Assembly (NCBI GenBank): GCA_013397865.1
Contig: VZTI01003893.1
Coordinates: 396,606-460,605 of the forward strand
Direction: 5' to 3'
DNA: 64,000 nucleotides
DNA from: Struthidea cinerea
Taxonomy: Eukaryota > Chordata > Aves > Passeriformes > Corcoracidae
Shown: piece by piece, positions 26,252 to 41,286 of the stretch
Layout of the letters: each line of letters starts with the position of its first letter
Position numbering within the stretch: the first letter of the stretch is position 1
Translations under genes and position numbers: made by a program
The notes under the pieces: generated by a model
Seen by the model: only the letters and a program-made list of their open reading frames with translations
Database searches by the model: none
What the model was told of the DNA's origin: nothing

Positions 26252-29200
26252 TGGATTTTGTGACTTTTTTCCAGATTACTTTCAAAGAAGCAGAAAGTAA
26301 AGTGTTACCTACAGAATGAGAGTAAAAAAACCTCACAAAACAGAAAAAGCAGAAATAGAGAACAATTATTAGATTTCATCAGTATGCCTCTACAACTGCC
26401 TGACCTCACTTCTGCTGTGCATCTCTTCTCCATATTATATCTTGTATTTTTATTAACAATATGTTATACACAAAATATTACATGCACTATAATTTGAGCT
26501 TCTAAATGTATGCTTGGGTAGGATGACTGTGTCTATTGAGACTCCTAGATTACTCCTATTAGGAAGTGAATGTCATGCTATTTGTCATCCAAAAGGTAAT
26601 TTTCTCTAGACTTATATTAAGGTTTCATATTTTATGATAACCTCTATATTATGTTGATCTGGGCATTTTTCATGAACCCATTCATCAGACAGGTATCTCC
26701 AGCAATAACTGCAGCCCTGCAACATTTTACTTGTTTTCAAGATGAATAAGATTTTTTTTCAGCTGCATCAGTAATACCAAAGGGGCATGAGTCCCTGTGA
26801 TCATGCCAGTAAAATTCCATGACAAGTTTTGCACATATTAAGAAGTAAAAATGTAGGAGTTAATTTATTGATTTTAGAAAATACTGTATCAGAAGGTAAT
26901 CATATTTATCCTGGAGTAAATGTTATTCTCTGGCAGCTGTCTTGTAACCACCATCTCTGGCTGGCCCAGAATTGAACACCAATACATCCATACAGTTAAG
27001 AGTTGCTCTGCCTAGGATTTTTGATGCAGTTCACTATGATACATTTACATGGGTGACTGGCACAACTGTGTGTGAAGGGATGACCGTGTTTGCAGAATTA
27101 ACTGCAAACTCTGCTTTACACCTGGCATAGCATGAGGAAGGGGCACACTTAAAAAGAAGAGGTTTGCTTGTTCTAATTAATAAGCATTAAAGCAATTTGC
27201 AAGATGTCAGATGCTGCTTAGAAATTGTACCAAAGCTTCACAGGATAAGGGTCAGGGACTGGCTCCAAGGATGGTGTACTCAGTGATAATTAACCTTTCG
27301 GATTCCTCTTAGATTTCAAAGCAACTTGTGATCCTAATTGAAATTAAATTGAGGGAGGCAGAGAGAGATGGCTCTTGCCAAACTATAAACTGCAATAAAA
27401 CGCAGCAGATATAGCCGTGCACGCTAATTTCTTCTTGCGGAGCACTCTGAGGAGCTGATACAGACACTAAATCAAATCCACAGCTTTATCTGACTAGGTG
27501 AGGCCTCAGCACGCCAGTCAAGAAGCAAAACAGATGCAGATCCTTTTGCCAACACCATGCATTTCCCATGGATAAAGGGAGCAATTTTCTATTCCCTCAG
27601 GTGCTGCTCTATGCTAGCATTCAGTGAGGCTAACAAAAAATCCCAGCTGCTCTCACCTCAGATGAAGAAAACACAAACAACTCTAAAAAATCAATCTAAC
27701 ATTTCCGATAGTCTCTAATGTGGAGCAGTCAATTCTTTTCTGCCTCCTCCCCTTTTTTACATAATAAAAATCTACCATCCCTGTCATCCCCAATATGTCG
27801 TAAGCCAGCAAGTGTAAATGCAGCCATTCATATAATTTGAATGATAATCGAAAATAAGCGGAAAAGGAGGATAAATTTATCAAACTTGTGAGAATATTCT
27901 AGGAAAAAAGGAATTTCCTGAGGTAACTGTCCTTGACCTGGCTCTTTAATCGAGTGAAATTTCATCACTTTATCTAATATCATGCTTCATGCTTCAGGCT
28001 CCCAGCAATTCTATTTTAGTGTGGTCTAATGGGCAGCTGACACATCCACTCAGCACCAGACTGCATAATATGTGCTGACACACTGTGTGGTGAGCACCCT
28101 ATTGAGAGCTGTTTATTTGTGCCTGGCAAGGAAAAATTTCATCCAGTAAAGTCCCTTCATAACAATTTTAGTCTCAGTTTTCAGGGCCTCCACAGGCTCC
28201 ACATTTCAAGAGGTTCAGAAGCACTTGCAGGGAAATTCAGTCACTTATTTGGGTGGCTGTACATTATCTGACTTTAGGTGAGAGGTTGTGAAAGCACTGG
28301 TTATGGTTGTCTGAAACCTGAATCTAGATAGTGTAATGAATAGTGTCATTCTAACTGCTTTGGAGCCAGCTCTCCTCAGAAACCCTGATTCAATTTGATA
28401 TTCTGAGGTTAACGCACTGTATTGGGACTGAAAATAGGAATGCACACAAAAAGCTTTTATATTTATTCAGTTCAGTAAGCATGGCAAACTCATCAACAGC
28501 TATTTGTAAACTGTAGAATGCTGGGACTTATTTTGATGTACTGATTTATGCTTGCTGTTTTTCCTGCAGCATTATTTTAGAGTAGAAATGGACTAAAAGA
28601 AAAAAGCAGACATGGCTCTCAACATAATAGCAAATGACATTATCATAAACAAAGGAACATGAGAAAATAAAGGAATGACACAATCACAGAGATTCTGGCC
28701 TCTTAACCTCACGTAGAAATGAAATTTGCTATACAGAGACCAAGGAAAATATTTCCTATACATACATAAAGAGCTAAGATATTAAGATAGTTGTTTTATT
28801 TATTAGCTATGGAGAAGTAAGTAGTGTGTAATGCAAGTGATATGTATACACAGATAAGAAAAAAATCAAGGGCCCAAACCCAGCTTTGATTAAAATTTAT
28901 GTTTCATCAACCCATCCACATTGAAAGGTATACCCAAATTATATCTAGATATACAATTACTGATCAGCTTAGTATTTGGAGTGGAAACCAAATTTATTTC
29001 AGAAACATTGTGGGAAAATGATTCTCTAAGTCTATGAAAACCATTTCAGATCTTTTATCCAACCTTAATATATGTATTACACAACACATTTATTTTTCAC
29101 AGGGAACTACATGACATGGGCACATAGTGAATGCACGTGTATTATTCACAAGCATATCTTGCAGGAAAGGTACTTCGACCTTGACAGTGTTAGAAAAGTA

Positions 29201-32200
29201 ACCTCAGCTTTTTCTCTTACTTTAGAAAATTTGAAGTCAGAACCTTTACTAACTCAACAAAACCACTAGAAAATTCTGCAAATAGAACATCAAGCCTTAT
29301 AATAAACTTACAGGCACCAATTATATTCACCACTGATACACATTTCTAGAATGACAAATGTATATTTTTGGATTTAAAGGTTATTTTACTAGAGACTGTC
29401 TAGAGACTTAGTGAAAAACCCGTGAACTGCAGCTAGCAAGGAATCAAATGGGTAAAGGCTGTTTCTTTTCTTTTCTGTTTTTTAATAAAATTAAATTCTG
29501 AGGGGTCAAATCCAATTTTCAGTGCTTCCAATTTTTCAAATTCATGTTCATTATTATCTGTGTCAAATTTTGTTTGCTTGTTTTGCATAACTGATCATTT
29601 TCTGGAAAAACTTTACATTAAATCCTCCTTTTACCCCAGATAGAAAACAGACGCCAAGAAAATAATTTGTACTAGCATAATGTTTGTCTCAGTTTGCACT
29701 ATCTGCCATATTTCCACATAATTGCCATGTAAGAAGAGATTCCATAAACAAAGGCTGATTTTTTTTAATAAGACAATAGTTCATGTAATTTGCTACCAAT
29801 ATAGTTAATAATTCAGTGAATATATCCTTATTTGTATGCACACACATATGCAGTTGTGCGTTTATCTTACCACCTCTATGCAAATAGGCTAGTACACGTA
29901 CAGGCATGGAAGTGTCTATTGTGAAAATGTAAAATTAATCTAAAAGTGAAGTAAAATAAGAAAACATTGTAAGTGCAGCAGCTTCAGTCCTTGCAGGAGC
30001 ACTAATTTAGCCATCTTGCACAGACTGGGAGCTGTATTTTCAGTGCATGTACAATACTTGCCAGTCTTTATCACAAGGCAGACAGGGTGCAGCATGAGCT
30101 AAATGGTATTGTCAAGAAGAACCCCAGTCACATAATTTCCTGACTTTCATTTCACCCATGTAAGTGTCTTTGCAAATTAATATAATTTAATTTCAGTGCG
30201 ACCTCCAGTTATAGAGAGGATCCTTTCAGGGGAACTGGGAGAAGGAAGACCTCTAATTAAGGATGAGGCCATAGTCATGATGTCTGCAGCAGTTTTTAAG
30301 TTTGTGCTCTGTACATAAGCTACCTCTCTTGCCACAGTCCTTGGTCTCACTTCTGCCTCATAGTTGCCATTCACATAAAAGTGCAGCATCAGAATGGCAG
30401 TTCATATGTGGCTGAGACAATAGGTTCAAGTGGAGAAAAAATTAAAATTACCACCTAGAAAGAGGATGTTTCTGGGTCGTTTCTGGGAACTGTCCCTTCT
30501 TCCATGCAAACATCTCCTTATCTGTAAGAGATAGAGATGGCTTAGCTCAGCCTAGGGGGTCAGACCATCGTTTCACGTTAGTGGCAGCTCTGTTCCAACA
30601 CATCAAATTCAGGACAGCAGCTTGGGATTTCACACACTCATGCAGGTGTCACTTTCCAGAGACTATTCCCAAACAGTGGGACAAATGTCAGAAGCATGAG
30701 AAGCAAAGAATAAAAGTGAAGATGTAGCGGCTGAACACAGGGCAGTTATACACAGGTTTGCTGTCAAACAAGGAGATTGACTTTGACCTCTCTAAATGGA
30801 GCCATATAGACATTGATGTAGGCTATCACCTCCTAAAAAGAAAAAAAATATGAGAAACTGCTACCTATGTGCAGATACAGCTGCACTAAGTAGCCAGCAC
30901 TGATATCAAATAAGTATCTCATCAAGTAAGTTTTGCCTTTCCACCTGCACGTGTCCAGGAGCAGTCTTATGCACTCTACTTCAGGTTCCCTGGAGTCACA
31001 AGCTACACAGGAACTATTTTTTCTCTCTGAAGTGAACATTTCACAACTTTTCAGACCTTACATGAATTGAGCAAATCCTACCAGGAGACGCACAGGAAGT
31101 TTCAGAAGATTCCTCAATAGCTTTCTACTAGAAGAAGGATACATTTGTTTCAGATTTTTTCATCTGTAAAGGTGAGTCACAGCATGCTTCAGCCTTCGGT
31201 CAGATGCTGTATTGATCTTTCCCATCCAGCCAGAGTTAAGTATTTAGCAGTAAATTCGAGTTTTAAGGCAGGGAACAGTAATTGGACACGTATGTCATGA
31301 TCTTTGGAGAACGAGGTAGAGTGGAGAGGTCTTTTAATGAGCTTGGAGAAGGAAAGAGGAAATAAGGGTGTTATTACAGTTCAACAGTAAACCCTATTCA
31401 TGCTCAGCATCCTAATAAAATCTGCATGCCATTTATCCAAATGCAAAACAAAGAAACATATAAGCTGTGGAAAGAGGAGAGCCAAACCAACAAAACAGCT
31501 TCTAGTCTTGTATGTACATTTGTCCATAAGTCAGCATCCAAAAACTAACAAAGAAAAAAGTTAGAAAATTCTCTCATTCTGAGACAGGAAATTCTAAGAG
31601 TATCTTCTCATGAAATTATGCATCCAAAAAAGTGGAAATGCTGCCTAGTATTTATATACTTAGAACCATCAGGAAGGCTTGCATAAAAATCTGTTTTGAT
31701 ATATGTATATGTGTGTGCATAAATGTTTGTCTACATGTACAAATAAAAATATACATACGCATTTAATTTGTTAGATAGAATTTCTCCTGATCCTGAATTT
31801 TGCCTAACTCTAGCAATTTTAAATTAATTACGTGCAGCAATTTCTGATGTCTGCTTAACCTTGAATTTTTTTTTTCCCCTTTCTGGAAGTTGTAACTAGG
31901 GTATAGTTTGGTCTGTATTCCCTGAATTGCAATCATTAATAGACACATGAATTTTTGCAAAGCTACATTTATTTTCTCCAAGAAAAATTAATAAAGAAAA
32001 ACCCTTGAATAATGCAAGACAGACCCTCCTAAAGAAGCTTAAACAAGGGTCAGTGAAAAATTAATTTATTTGGCATTGAAAGCATGTTTCATAGCAACCC
32101 ACATATATTGTATTGCTTCTGCTTTATGGCTAACTAATTCCATAAATAATGAATTTAAATTAAACAATTAATTAACAAGGCCTAGGCTTCAATGTGGAAT

Positions 32201-33310
32201 CAATAAAAATCTTTCCTCTGTAATGCTTTAGGTTAAGATCCCCAAATAAATTTTAATATAGATTTTCATAAAGGAGTTACTGTGTATATACCAAATTATT
32301 AAATGCTTTTACAGAACGAGAGATAAACTATATAATAGATTAAACACTTGTTAAATGGATCCTAATTCTAATATCATTTCCAGGTACTATACTTGTTTTA
32401 CAGGAGCTGTATTAATATATTTTACTTTGTATGTAATTTTAAAAAATTACTGTTTCCTATACGCATTGTGGATGAACAGAAATACTTTTGTGGATTTCTT
32501 TTACTTTCCCTGAAGCATCTGGTACCCATTGTCCAATGTACAATACAGGGTAGGATAGAGACAATATTCTTTTACGTACGGGCATTTTTTCTGTGCTAAT
32601 TGAAATTACCATTTATTTAAAATCCATTTCAATCCTTTACCTCTGTCTACACACAAATTTTGCTCAGCTTTACTGAAAAGTTCTGTAAAGGCTAGTGTTA
32701 GAGGTAGAAAACTTTGTAGCATTTTTGGTAAACAAACAATTTACAAGTATGAATAATTCTAACAATCTAGACTGTTATCAAATTTTCTATGGTAGGGAAA
32801 TGTACCTCATTCTTAATGTAAGCACATTTGCAGGACATAATATCTTGATCTAGCTGAATGCAATATATTTCGTCACTTATTTCATCACAATACATTTAAG
32901 ATTTAGCCAGGGAAAACAAACGTGTCCTTAGGACATTATAGTAAGCCATGACAGACACATAAATGGTGCACAGTCCCAGTGCAATGCCTGAATGGCAAGG
33001 ACATATTTCCTGGGGCAGCTGATCCCTGGCTCTGGGTGAAGTCCTGGTGCTCCAGGTTTTCTTTATCCTGAATCATCAAGATGCACCTACCTTTTAAAGG
33101 CCTGATGGAGTTCGTTAGTGGATGTTCACAAAACACCTCAAATATCTTTGAAGAAAGGCACTGGAGTAGTATGAAGGATACTGTTTCCCACACGCATTGC
33201 GAATGAATAGAAATGCTTTTTTAGAAACTGACATTTTCAAATACATACTGAATTGCTAGAAAAAAGTATAAACAATGCAGTTTTGTTGTATTAAATATTT
33301 AGTAGGGATT

Positions 33311-33334
33311 CCCTTCCCCCCTTCCCCCCCCCCC
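33311..33334. repeat. C-rich tract ending in C11
   Basis: CCCTTCCCCCCTT then eleven C. Homopolymer length may be unreliable in the assembly. Confidence 0.9.
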
Positions 33335-36300
33335 AGGAATTCATTAGACACATGAAAATACCAGCTTCTACAAAAGCATTTCTATTGATTTTTGACTGAT
33401 GTTTATCATAATAAAAGATAGTGGAGAGGGTCAGAGTCCAAAAAAAAAAAATCTTTCTCTAGGATGATCTCTGTTATCTACAATAGTCTAATACTAAAAG
33501 GAGTTGCAATCTTTAGTGAGGCTCATGAGTTCATCTCTATGTTACATACTGACAGGGGTTTATGGAATATCACATCTCAAATCTAAATTTAGCTACCCAA
33601 ATCCTATGGGAATAAGGGCTTGCCAATGGTTACGACTTCCAACCTGCTTATATCTGTTTTCCAGTATAACAGTAAAGGCATACAAATGGTCTGTAAGTTA
33701 CCTCATAACATGCAAGTGCTCTTAAGACCTTTGTCCGTACTGAGATATATTGTTACAGGTTTTTTCGTGAGAAATTCTGTCTTAGCCTATGGTCAGCATC
33801 TCCTATATTGGAAATTTTAGTTAAATTTATCTCCAGTGGGGATCTGGGGAGATGATAGGGTGAGGGTCATTAGAGTGCCTCTGTGATATAGTTCTGCTTT
33901 TAGCATGCTCTTTTTGACTCACAACGTAGGCTTTCTTTTCTTTATTACCATATGTAAACCTCCACTTAAATGAAACAAGATCTTCAGAGCAACCATGCAA
34001 ATGTTACACTCTTTACACTCCTGTAAAGTAACTGGGAAAAATAACTTATTTGTACATTGTCCTTCACTGTAAGGTTTTACTTTTTGTCGATGTTCTCAGT
34101 TACAGTCAGATACGAAGGATATACTCTGAAGACACCTAAAAGCTATAAGCAAGCACCAATTTTACACTGTGGGTTGTGGGTGTTTCCTCTTTCTCTTCAG
34201 GGAGCAGTTAATTTTAAGTTGTCTTCAGGTTTAGCATATTTTCAGGGTTTTAGTTTGGGGATACATCTGTGTCATGAAATTAAGATATATCCCACAATTT
34301 TAAAATATATTTTACAAAATACAGAGCAGGTAAAAAACACAGGTTAAAATCCCTTATCCCTTATCAAATTTACATCTCCAAAATAACATATATTGAAAGG
34401 GCAGTAGGCATCTCAAACACCTCTGGCGACACATCTCCATTTGCACCAAATTCAAGAAGGGGAGCAGAAACATTTGTGACTCAGTGGATGCTTGCTACCT
34501 CCAGGCATCAGGATGCCCGAGTTTTTGTGGCTGTACCATATTTTAGATGAAGGTGTACAAGCCAAATTAGATCATCCAGAACAGCAAGTTAAAAAATTGA
34601 GTTAGGGCAATATCTTGGGAAAAGGTAGGTAGACCAAATATGCTTCTCTTGTTTGCTCAAAAGTTGCTGTCATTTTTTCATTCTTATCTAAATGTCCAGC
34701 TTCATCTGTTTGCTAATAATGTGGGGACATTTAAGCTGCTTCTTTTTCCTTTTCACTTGGTGTATTAAAAAAAGGGCTCTGCTAACTTTATCATACCTAC
34801 AGAGCCCTTCCTTAGCTATCCTCACAGTGGTGATTGAGTGTGATTGAGGAGTTAGAGCTAATTGTAAAGGGCCTGACACCTAAAAAGAGACATGCAGAGA
34901 TGATGGTGGGGTCACAAAGAAACCAAACCACAATTACACCTTTCTATACTTTTCTATTCTGTGGTTCTTTTACTGAGTGCCTTGACAAGTTGGCATGTGA
35001 AAAGTAAGATACATAAATTTATTTCTTAAATAGGAGAAATTACATTCACCTAACATTTTCTTACCCAGAATATTTTGAAACTTCCTTTCCAACAAGGTGA
35101 GGCTCCCTAGGCTGAGCGAGGGTTAAATGTATCATTGTGGCTTATCCCAAACATCTTAATTTGTGTATGTGGAGAAAGATAACTTGACCTAAAAATTCAG
35201 GAAAATGTGTGAAGCTTCAGAAAGTATATTTGTGCAGAAGAGGAAGAAGAAAGCTGAAGCCAAGAAATGAAGCATGTGTAAATTTTTTAACATGATGGGG
35301 AAGGATGTGGAGAAGATGCATAAAAGATAATTTAAGCTTTTCTTACATGCTTAAGGTCACTTTAAAAATATTTTAATAGAGGACCCAAGAGGTCACACAA
35401 TGAAGAGCTCATGAGAAGCTTAAGAATGATTTAGAAAAATTCTTAGAAATGTCTGTGGTATTTTAAACCACTACATTCACCATAGGTGAGAGTCTGACAT
35501 CTTTAATCCAGACAAATTACAAAGCCACCAAAGAGATCTATTATGTCCAACAAGGATGAATAAAGCAAAAGTAAGGTTCTGCTAACTATACATAAGGGAC
35601 AGGATTTGATAGATACACTGTATTCCTCTTATATTATTTTCTCTCATCAAAATACTTCAAGGCTCATCATGACTCTTTTCATGCTAAAATAATAACAATA
35701 AACAAAAAGCATGATCAGCTACAGTGGCATTTCACAACATCCATCAGTTATACAGCTTGAAACAGGAAGCACCACTTTCCAAATTGAAAATGTTTGAATG
35801 GGCTGTCAAAAAGCCTCTCAGTAAATGTGTTCCATCCAACAGAAACAAGCCCTCTGCAAACAAATCAAGTGGTGCAGAAATCCTTTGCACAAGATGATAG
35901 GCGAGGCCTCCATGCTGACACTGTATGCAAGCCAAGTTTTCATGTACTTTGATGGCTGACCTCCAACTCCTGACATATTCATTATATTCCAGCATGTTGG
36001 GCGCAGATTGCATTGAAGTGATGACAGCTACAAGACAGCCAACAAGGAATATGGGCATTCTGGCAACAGGTGGCCTTTCATTTGTACTGGGAAAGTTAAT
36101 CTAGTTTATCATCAAAGTATATTATGTCAAGGAGTGTCATGTTTTGAGACGTATAGTGACAGATCAAACAGAGGAAGCAGTCTTCCATACACTGTGACAT
36201 TTTTCATAGACCAAACCTTTCAAACTGCTCTATTGTTTATGCTTGATTTAGGTCAGTTAAAAGTTATTCCATTGTCTCAGGGTTTACACTGCTGGCTCCA

Positions 36301-39300
36301 AATTACAGTTTCTGCCCTGTGTCAAAGTCTGATGGAGGTATGCCAGAAAGTATGCAGCCCTGGGACCACCATCAGCCACACGCTGGGGAATACTTGATTA
36401 CCTTGAAAAAGGTGATTTTAGAAAGATGGTACTTCTCAAGGAAAAATAAAAGATAGAAATACTTCTGGGAATGTGCGTGTCTTTGGCTCTGACAACCACA
36501 TTAGCTGCAAATTCAGTCCTGAAAATTCTTACTCCCTTGCCCACTTTGCTTATCTTTTTCAACAGACTCAGGGAAAATTGTGTAAAATTGAAATCATGTC
36601 AGAGTCTCATAACTCAAGTGGTTGATGTGAACTCTTGGTTTAATTTCACTCCTGCTTTTGAAGATAGGTCAGAGAAATACTGTGCCACAGTTAAAGCAAA
36701 CCACTGATTTTACATGTGAGAATATAGTCACAGAGCTGACACCAGTTTTTTGGTTGAAACTGTTTTGTGGTAACAAAGTATTTTATAACTAAACAGATTT
36801 TTAAAATAAATCCACTTGCTGTGGAAATTACAAAGAAATATAGTCAAGAGATATAAATGAGCAGAAAAGACCCAAATCTAAAATACTAAAACTGGAAATG
36901 GAAATCTGGAAATCCTGGTGCAGTCACCAAATATTGCAGCTTTATTAACATAAATCACTTCTCCTTCTTTACTGACCACTCCCTGGAATACAGACTTAGC
37001 TGAGGATGCTGGAAGTAAAACTAGACGTTTCAAGAAGAATGTGATCTAACCAGGGAAATTAAGTCACCAACAGAACCAGCAGAATAGCAGGGCTAAAACT
37101 ACAGCCCATATAAGATACCATGGCAACATCTCCAAATCAAAACATCAGGCATTCAGATGACAAAGTTTTTATGAATTTCTATCAAAAAGAGATGAATGGA
37201 AAATGTAGACAAGTGGCTTCACTTCATAAAATAAAATTTGCCAAATAAAGGGAAAAACAACCCCGCATCTGTTTCTAGCACTTTTTACTATGGTATGGTT
37301 AATACCAAACTATTGCTGAATAAGGATCCAAATATGTTTTGACAGAAGAGCGGTCTGAAAACTCCAAGTATGTATATCGATAAAATTTTTGTAGAGGCGA
37401 ATATTAATGAGGAATTTCACAAGAATATTTGGCTTTTGTACCAAATGAACGTAATATTTTTAAAATGTTGAGCTATACAGATGCATTAATGCTTTAGGTG
37501 AGGTGAAGAATGTATTCCCTGAAGTCACCACCACCTCTCGCACTATGGCATTCATCATGGAGTTGCCTTTGAGCCCATAAACCAAATTAATTCAAGATGC
37601 AGCATAAGGAAAACAATGTCTTCCAGAAGAGAATTGGTCAATTACATCCTTTAGTCCTTGCAAGCAGATAAGATTTAACCCAAAGACATTTGCTACCAGT
37701 TTCTAGCTTTCCAAGCAAAGAATTTACTTTTTTATTATTTCATTTGAAAGATGCTAAAGTGGTAATTTCTCAGGTAACAGTACATTTAAGACATCTCAGA
37801 AACCTCTAGAAACTGTGGCATAAGTACATCATGTTTCTGACATGACCAGTAAGAAATCTGAATCATCTTCTCATACAACCTTCATACATATACTCATTAA
37901 GAAAGTTAAATATTTTAAGATGAATCCTGAGAAAATTTTGGAGTTGGATGAACAGAGTCCTCTTTCAACTTGGGAAAAGCAGAAACACATGATTATGAAA
38001 AGTGAAGCCAGACAGGAAAAAAAAACGGAGCGGGAAACAAATTACATGAGTTTTCAAAATATGACAGATGAAACGGAGCTCTCAGCATTACCTATTAAGG
38101 AAAAGCAGACAAACAAACAACAAGTATGCTGCTTTTCATGGATGAATACACCCAGATCACCACCTCTCACTGCTGCAAAGGCCATTGACTCCCATAAATT
38201 GACAGCTGTGAGTTTCTTCACTTCTCTAAGTCCTTTCCTGAAAAGTTGCTTCTGGTTCATCAGTTGTTTGCCCTAACCTGTCCAGTGGATTTATAGCTTC
38301 TGATTATGATTTTCTTTACAATGTTGTGCAGTTAATTAAGATATATGTGCATCCTACTCCTCGTATGACTGAGAGCACAATTATACCTACAGGCTCTAAT
38401 TTCTTCCACATTACAAAAAACACGTTTCTATTGTTTTTGAGCAGAGATGCTTATGTTTGCCTCATGTTCTCTGTCTATTTCTTATATTGGCCTAACTGCC
38501 TACAACTGATTTTACAAATTACTTTTAATTAAAAATTATATTATGCACTTCCTTATGCTGCACTCTTACCTTTCCCCTATGATCTTAGCTGTCAGAGGCA
38601 GAATGTTTTGGAATTTTAATTTAATTTTACTGCAAAATTCTTCCCAATATTGTCCTTAATTCCTGCAGCCTTAATTCCTTGAGTAGCTGGAAGCTGAAAA
38701 TCACATGTTATTTGGTTAACCAGGCAATTTTGCAAGTTTTCTGCGAAAAAAGAACACATGGCAGAATTATGCCATGTAGTCTTGATCAAGCTAGAAGTTA
38801 AATAATAACCATTTGAAATCATTTTTACCTGCTGTTTTATGAAGAAACTTTCTCTTTTCTGCTCTTAGGGTGTTGCAGTTAGCCTTGAAATCAGATCTAT
38901 GGAAAACAGGCTTTGTAACAGCATCCTCACCCCAGAAAAGCGGGAAAGAGTGGGCTCAGCTAGCGAGTTTTAATGTCTCAAGCCCAGAGTGACACTCTTC
39001 TGCTTAAGGAAAAAGACAGAAATAAACTTAATTTAAATCATTCCTTCAGATGAAAGGGGAGCTTGAGTCTTGACCCAAAATATTTTAATAAAAAACTTGA
39101 AGGCTGAATTTGCTTCCTTCTTCACAGCCACTATATGTCTGAATCCCTGGGTGCTAAGTGCAAGGTGAAAGAAAATTACACCAAGAAATTTTAAACTCTT
39201 ACATAGTCTAGGAGCACTGCTGCACAGCTTTTGGTGCTGCATACAAGCATGTTAGCTTGTTGTGCACACTTAAGTTCTGCAGAGTAGTTATTTTTGCAGG

Positions 39301-40909
39301 GTGTTCCACCCACAGAAAAATGTAAATTTTGTTATACACATCACACAATTTTATGATTTTTAATGCTTTTATAAATGGTCTAGCAGTACAGAGTTCTGAT
39401 CCACAAAGGAGGTTTACTGACACTGTTTTAATAAAACCGGTAAGCAATAATATTAAAAGGCAGACAGACAAAATAACCATGAGAAGATCTCAAGAGAAGA
39501 GAGAGTCAGTATTGTTATTGTTTCTGCCACATTTGAGTGAAAACCTCTGATTCTCACCCCAGTTTATAGTTGCCTTAGCTTAATTAATCATTAAAATCTT
39601 TTTTCCTTAATTACAATTTCTAATAAGAATGCTTAAACATGAAATAGATCAGTGCTGCTCACTCGGAATACTTAGAGACTGAGATACCCTTGTTAACAGG
39701 ACAGAGAGGTGTCATGGCTTTTACTTATGGGAAGTAACACTTAGACACAGGTTTCTAGTAAAACCTCCCAGAACTGGGAATTATGTTTCTCAGTGTTCTT
39801 TTTTCTTTTTTTTTTTTTATTTTATTTTAATGAACACTTCTTGCATTTGCTTAAAAATCACTTTTGTAGCAAACATTTCAAAAGCAAATTCTTCGGAGAG
39901 AGAATTTGTAAAGGGAAACACTAAGCAAATACTAAGGCTTTCTCTGGACTGACTAAAAGCTATTGTTTTTCTATCACTAGATTAAAAAACCCCACAGTGT
40001 TACTTATTTCACTCAAAAAATATAGCAGCAGACAAAGTATGTTCACGGTTTCCTTTGAAGTATCTAGGTAGGGTCAAATCTGTACCATACCCCTGTAACT
40101 ACCTTGATTTGATTGACCTTGTGCTAACTCTGAAAGTGCTCTGTTTATACCACAGTTTTGCGTCAGTTATCTGCATGTAAAACACTTCCTTGGCATGTAA
40201 AGAAACCAGAAGAAAAAAACCTTCTACAACTCTTCCACTTATGGGTGCTGTCACACTGCTCCAAAAGCAAAAATTGTTAGACAATTCCACTTGTCTGTCT
40301 CATTTTGCTGTTGCCATACAGAAGTTTTCAACAGTAACATAACTATTGTTGCAGTACTGTACACTGGCAGAAGTAAATGCAAACTCCTCTGACTACACGG
40401 TGGGGCAGGAGTCCAAAGTGGACTGCCTTTCCCAGTCACCCACAGAAGCAGTATGTGAATTGTGAAGAAATTCTGTCTTTCCCCTGCAGAAATTTGTGAG
40501 GTTTTGCTGACAGCACCACTGATTTACATCCTCACACTGCTACACTTCCTGTCCTCCATTTGGCCTGATAGACATTCATTCTGTAGAACAGTGTGTCATA
40601 TCTTTATGCATCTGTAGCACACATCCTGAAAGCTTATATTGCAGCCTTCTGCTGATGCTGTCACACATTGGGATAGTCGAGATGTAGAAGACTAACAAAA
40701 GATATATCATGTAATTAAAATGCATTATAGATACTGTATTTTATAGAATAACTGCTCAGAAAAAGAGGAACGATAAGTTTTCGCCCAAAAGGTTACATAG
40801 ATACTGTTTATACAAAGCAATGAAGGTATCAAAATGCATGCTAATGCGTCAAACATCTGCAGTAATTTCATGGCATGAGCTTCCAGTGACCTTCTGGGAC
40901 ATTGCCACT

Positions 40910-40932
40910 AATTTTTCTTATTAAGAAAAATT
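40910..40932. repeat. 11-bp perfect inverted repeat, 1-base spacer
   Basis: AATTTTTCTTA, T, TAAGAAAAATT. An AT-rich near-palindrome in unique DNA. Confidence 0.85.
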
Positions 40933-41286
40933 ATTTCCACATTCCATCATGCCAGTTTCTAGAGGTGTGCAATAAGGAACTAGTGTACAGTAACTCAAAT
41001 TAGATACAGCATGTCTCTGCTTAATTTACTTCATGCTGTTAATTACCCATCTAGAGAGATTTTAATGATGCCACATTTAATAATCCAGATCTGTCTATGT
41101 ATAAGCACATGTTTAAACTGAGTGAAACTTACTTTATTTTGGTGTATGGCTGGCAACCTGGCAATTTCATGTAAGAGGATGTTTTACTAGTCCTCCTGCC
41201 AATTACAGATTGATAGTGTGGAAGTCTTCCTTAAATGGCATTTTTTCCTGACAATAAAATTCTGTGGAGAGCAAAGTCATTTCCCT

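Larger units (their letters stand above)
25530..41286. other. Long AT-rich gene desert, no gene seen
   Basis: Nearly 16 kb without a recognised transposon or supported coding exon. Low-complexity tracts include an AAAT run at 26219-26251 and a C-rich run at 33311-33334. The longest open frame (37842-38276, 144 codons) is Lys/Glu/Ser/Thr-rich but matches no family that I know and has no clear splice sites. Blocks at 27330-27560 and 27780-27880 look like possible conserved non-coding sequence; see findings. The low transposon load over 16 kb contrasts with the flanks. Confidence 0.55.

Noticed and set aside
30177..30389. Minus-strand frame of 70 codons with protein-like composition
   Set aside because: No family recognised and no paired splice sites that I could support; likely chance.
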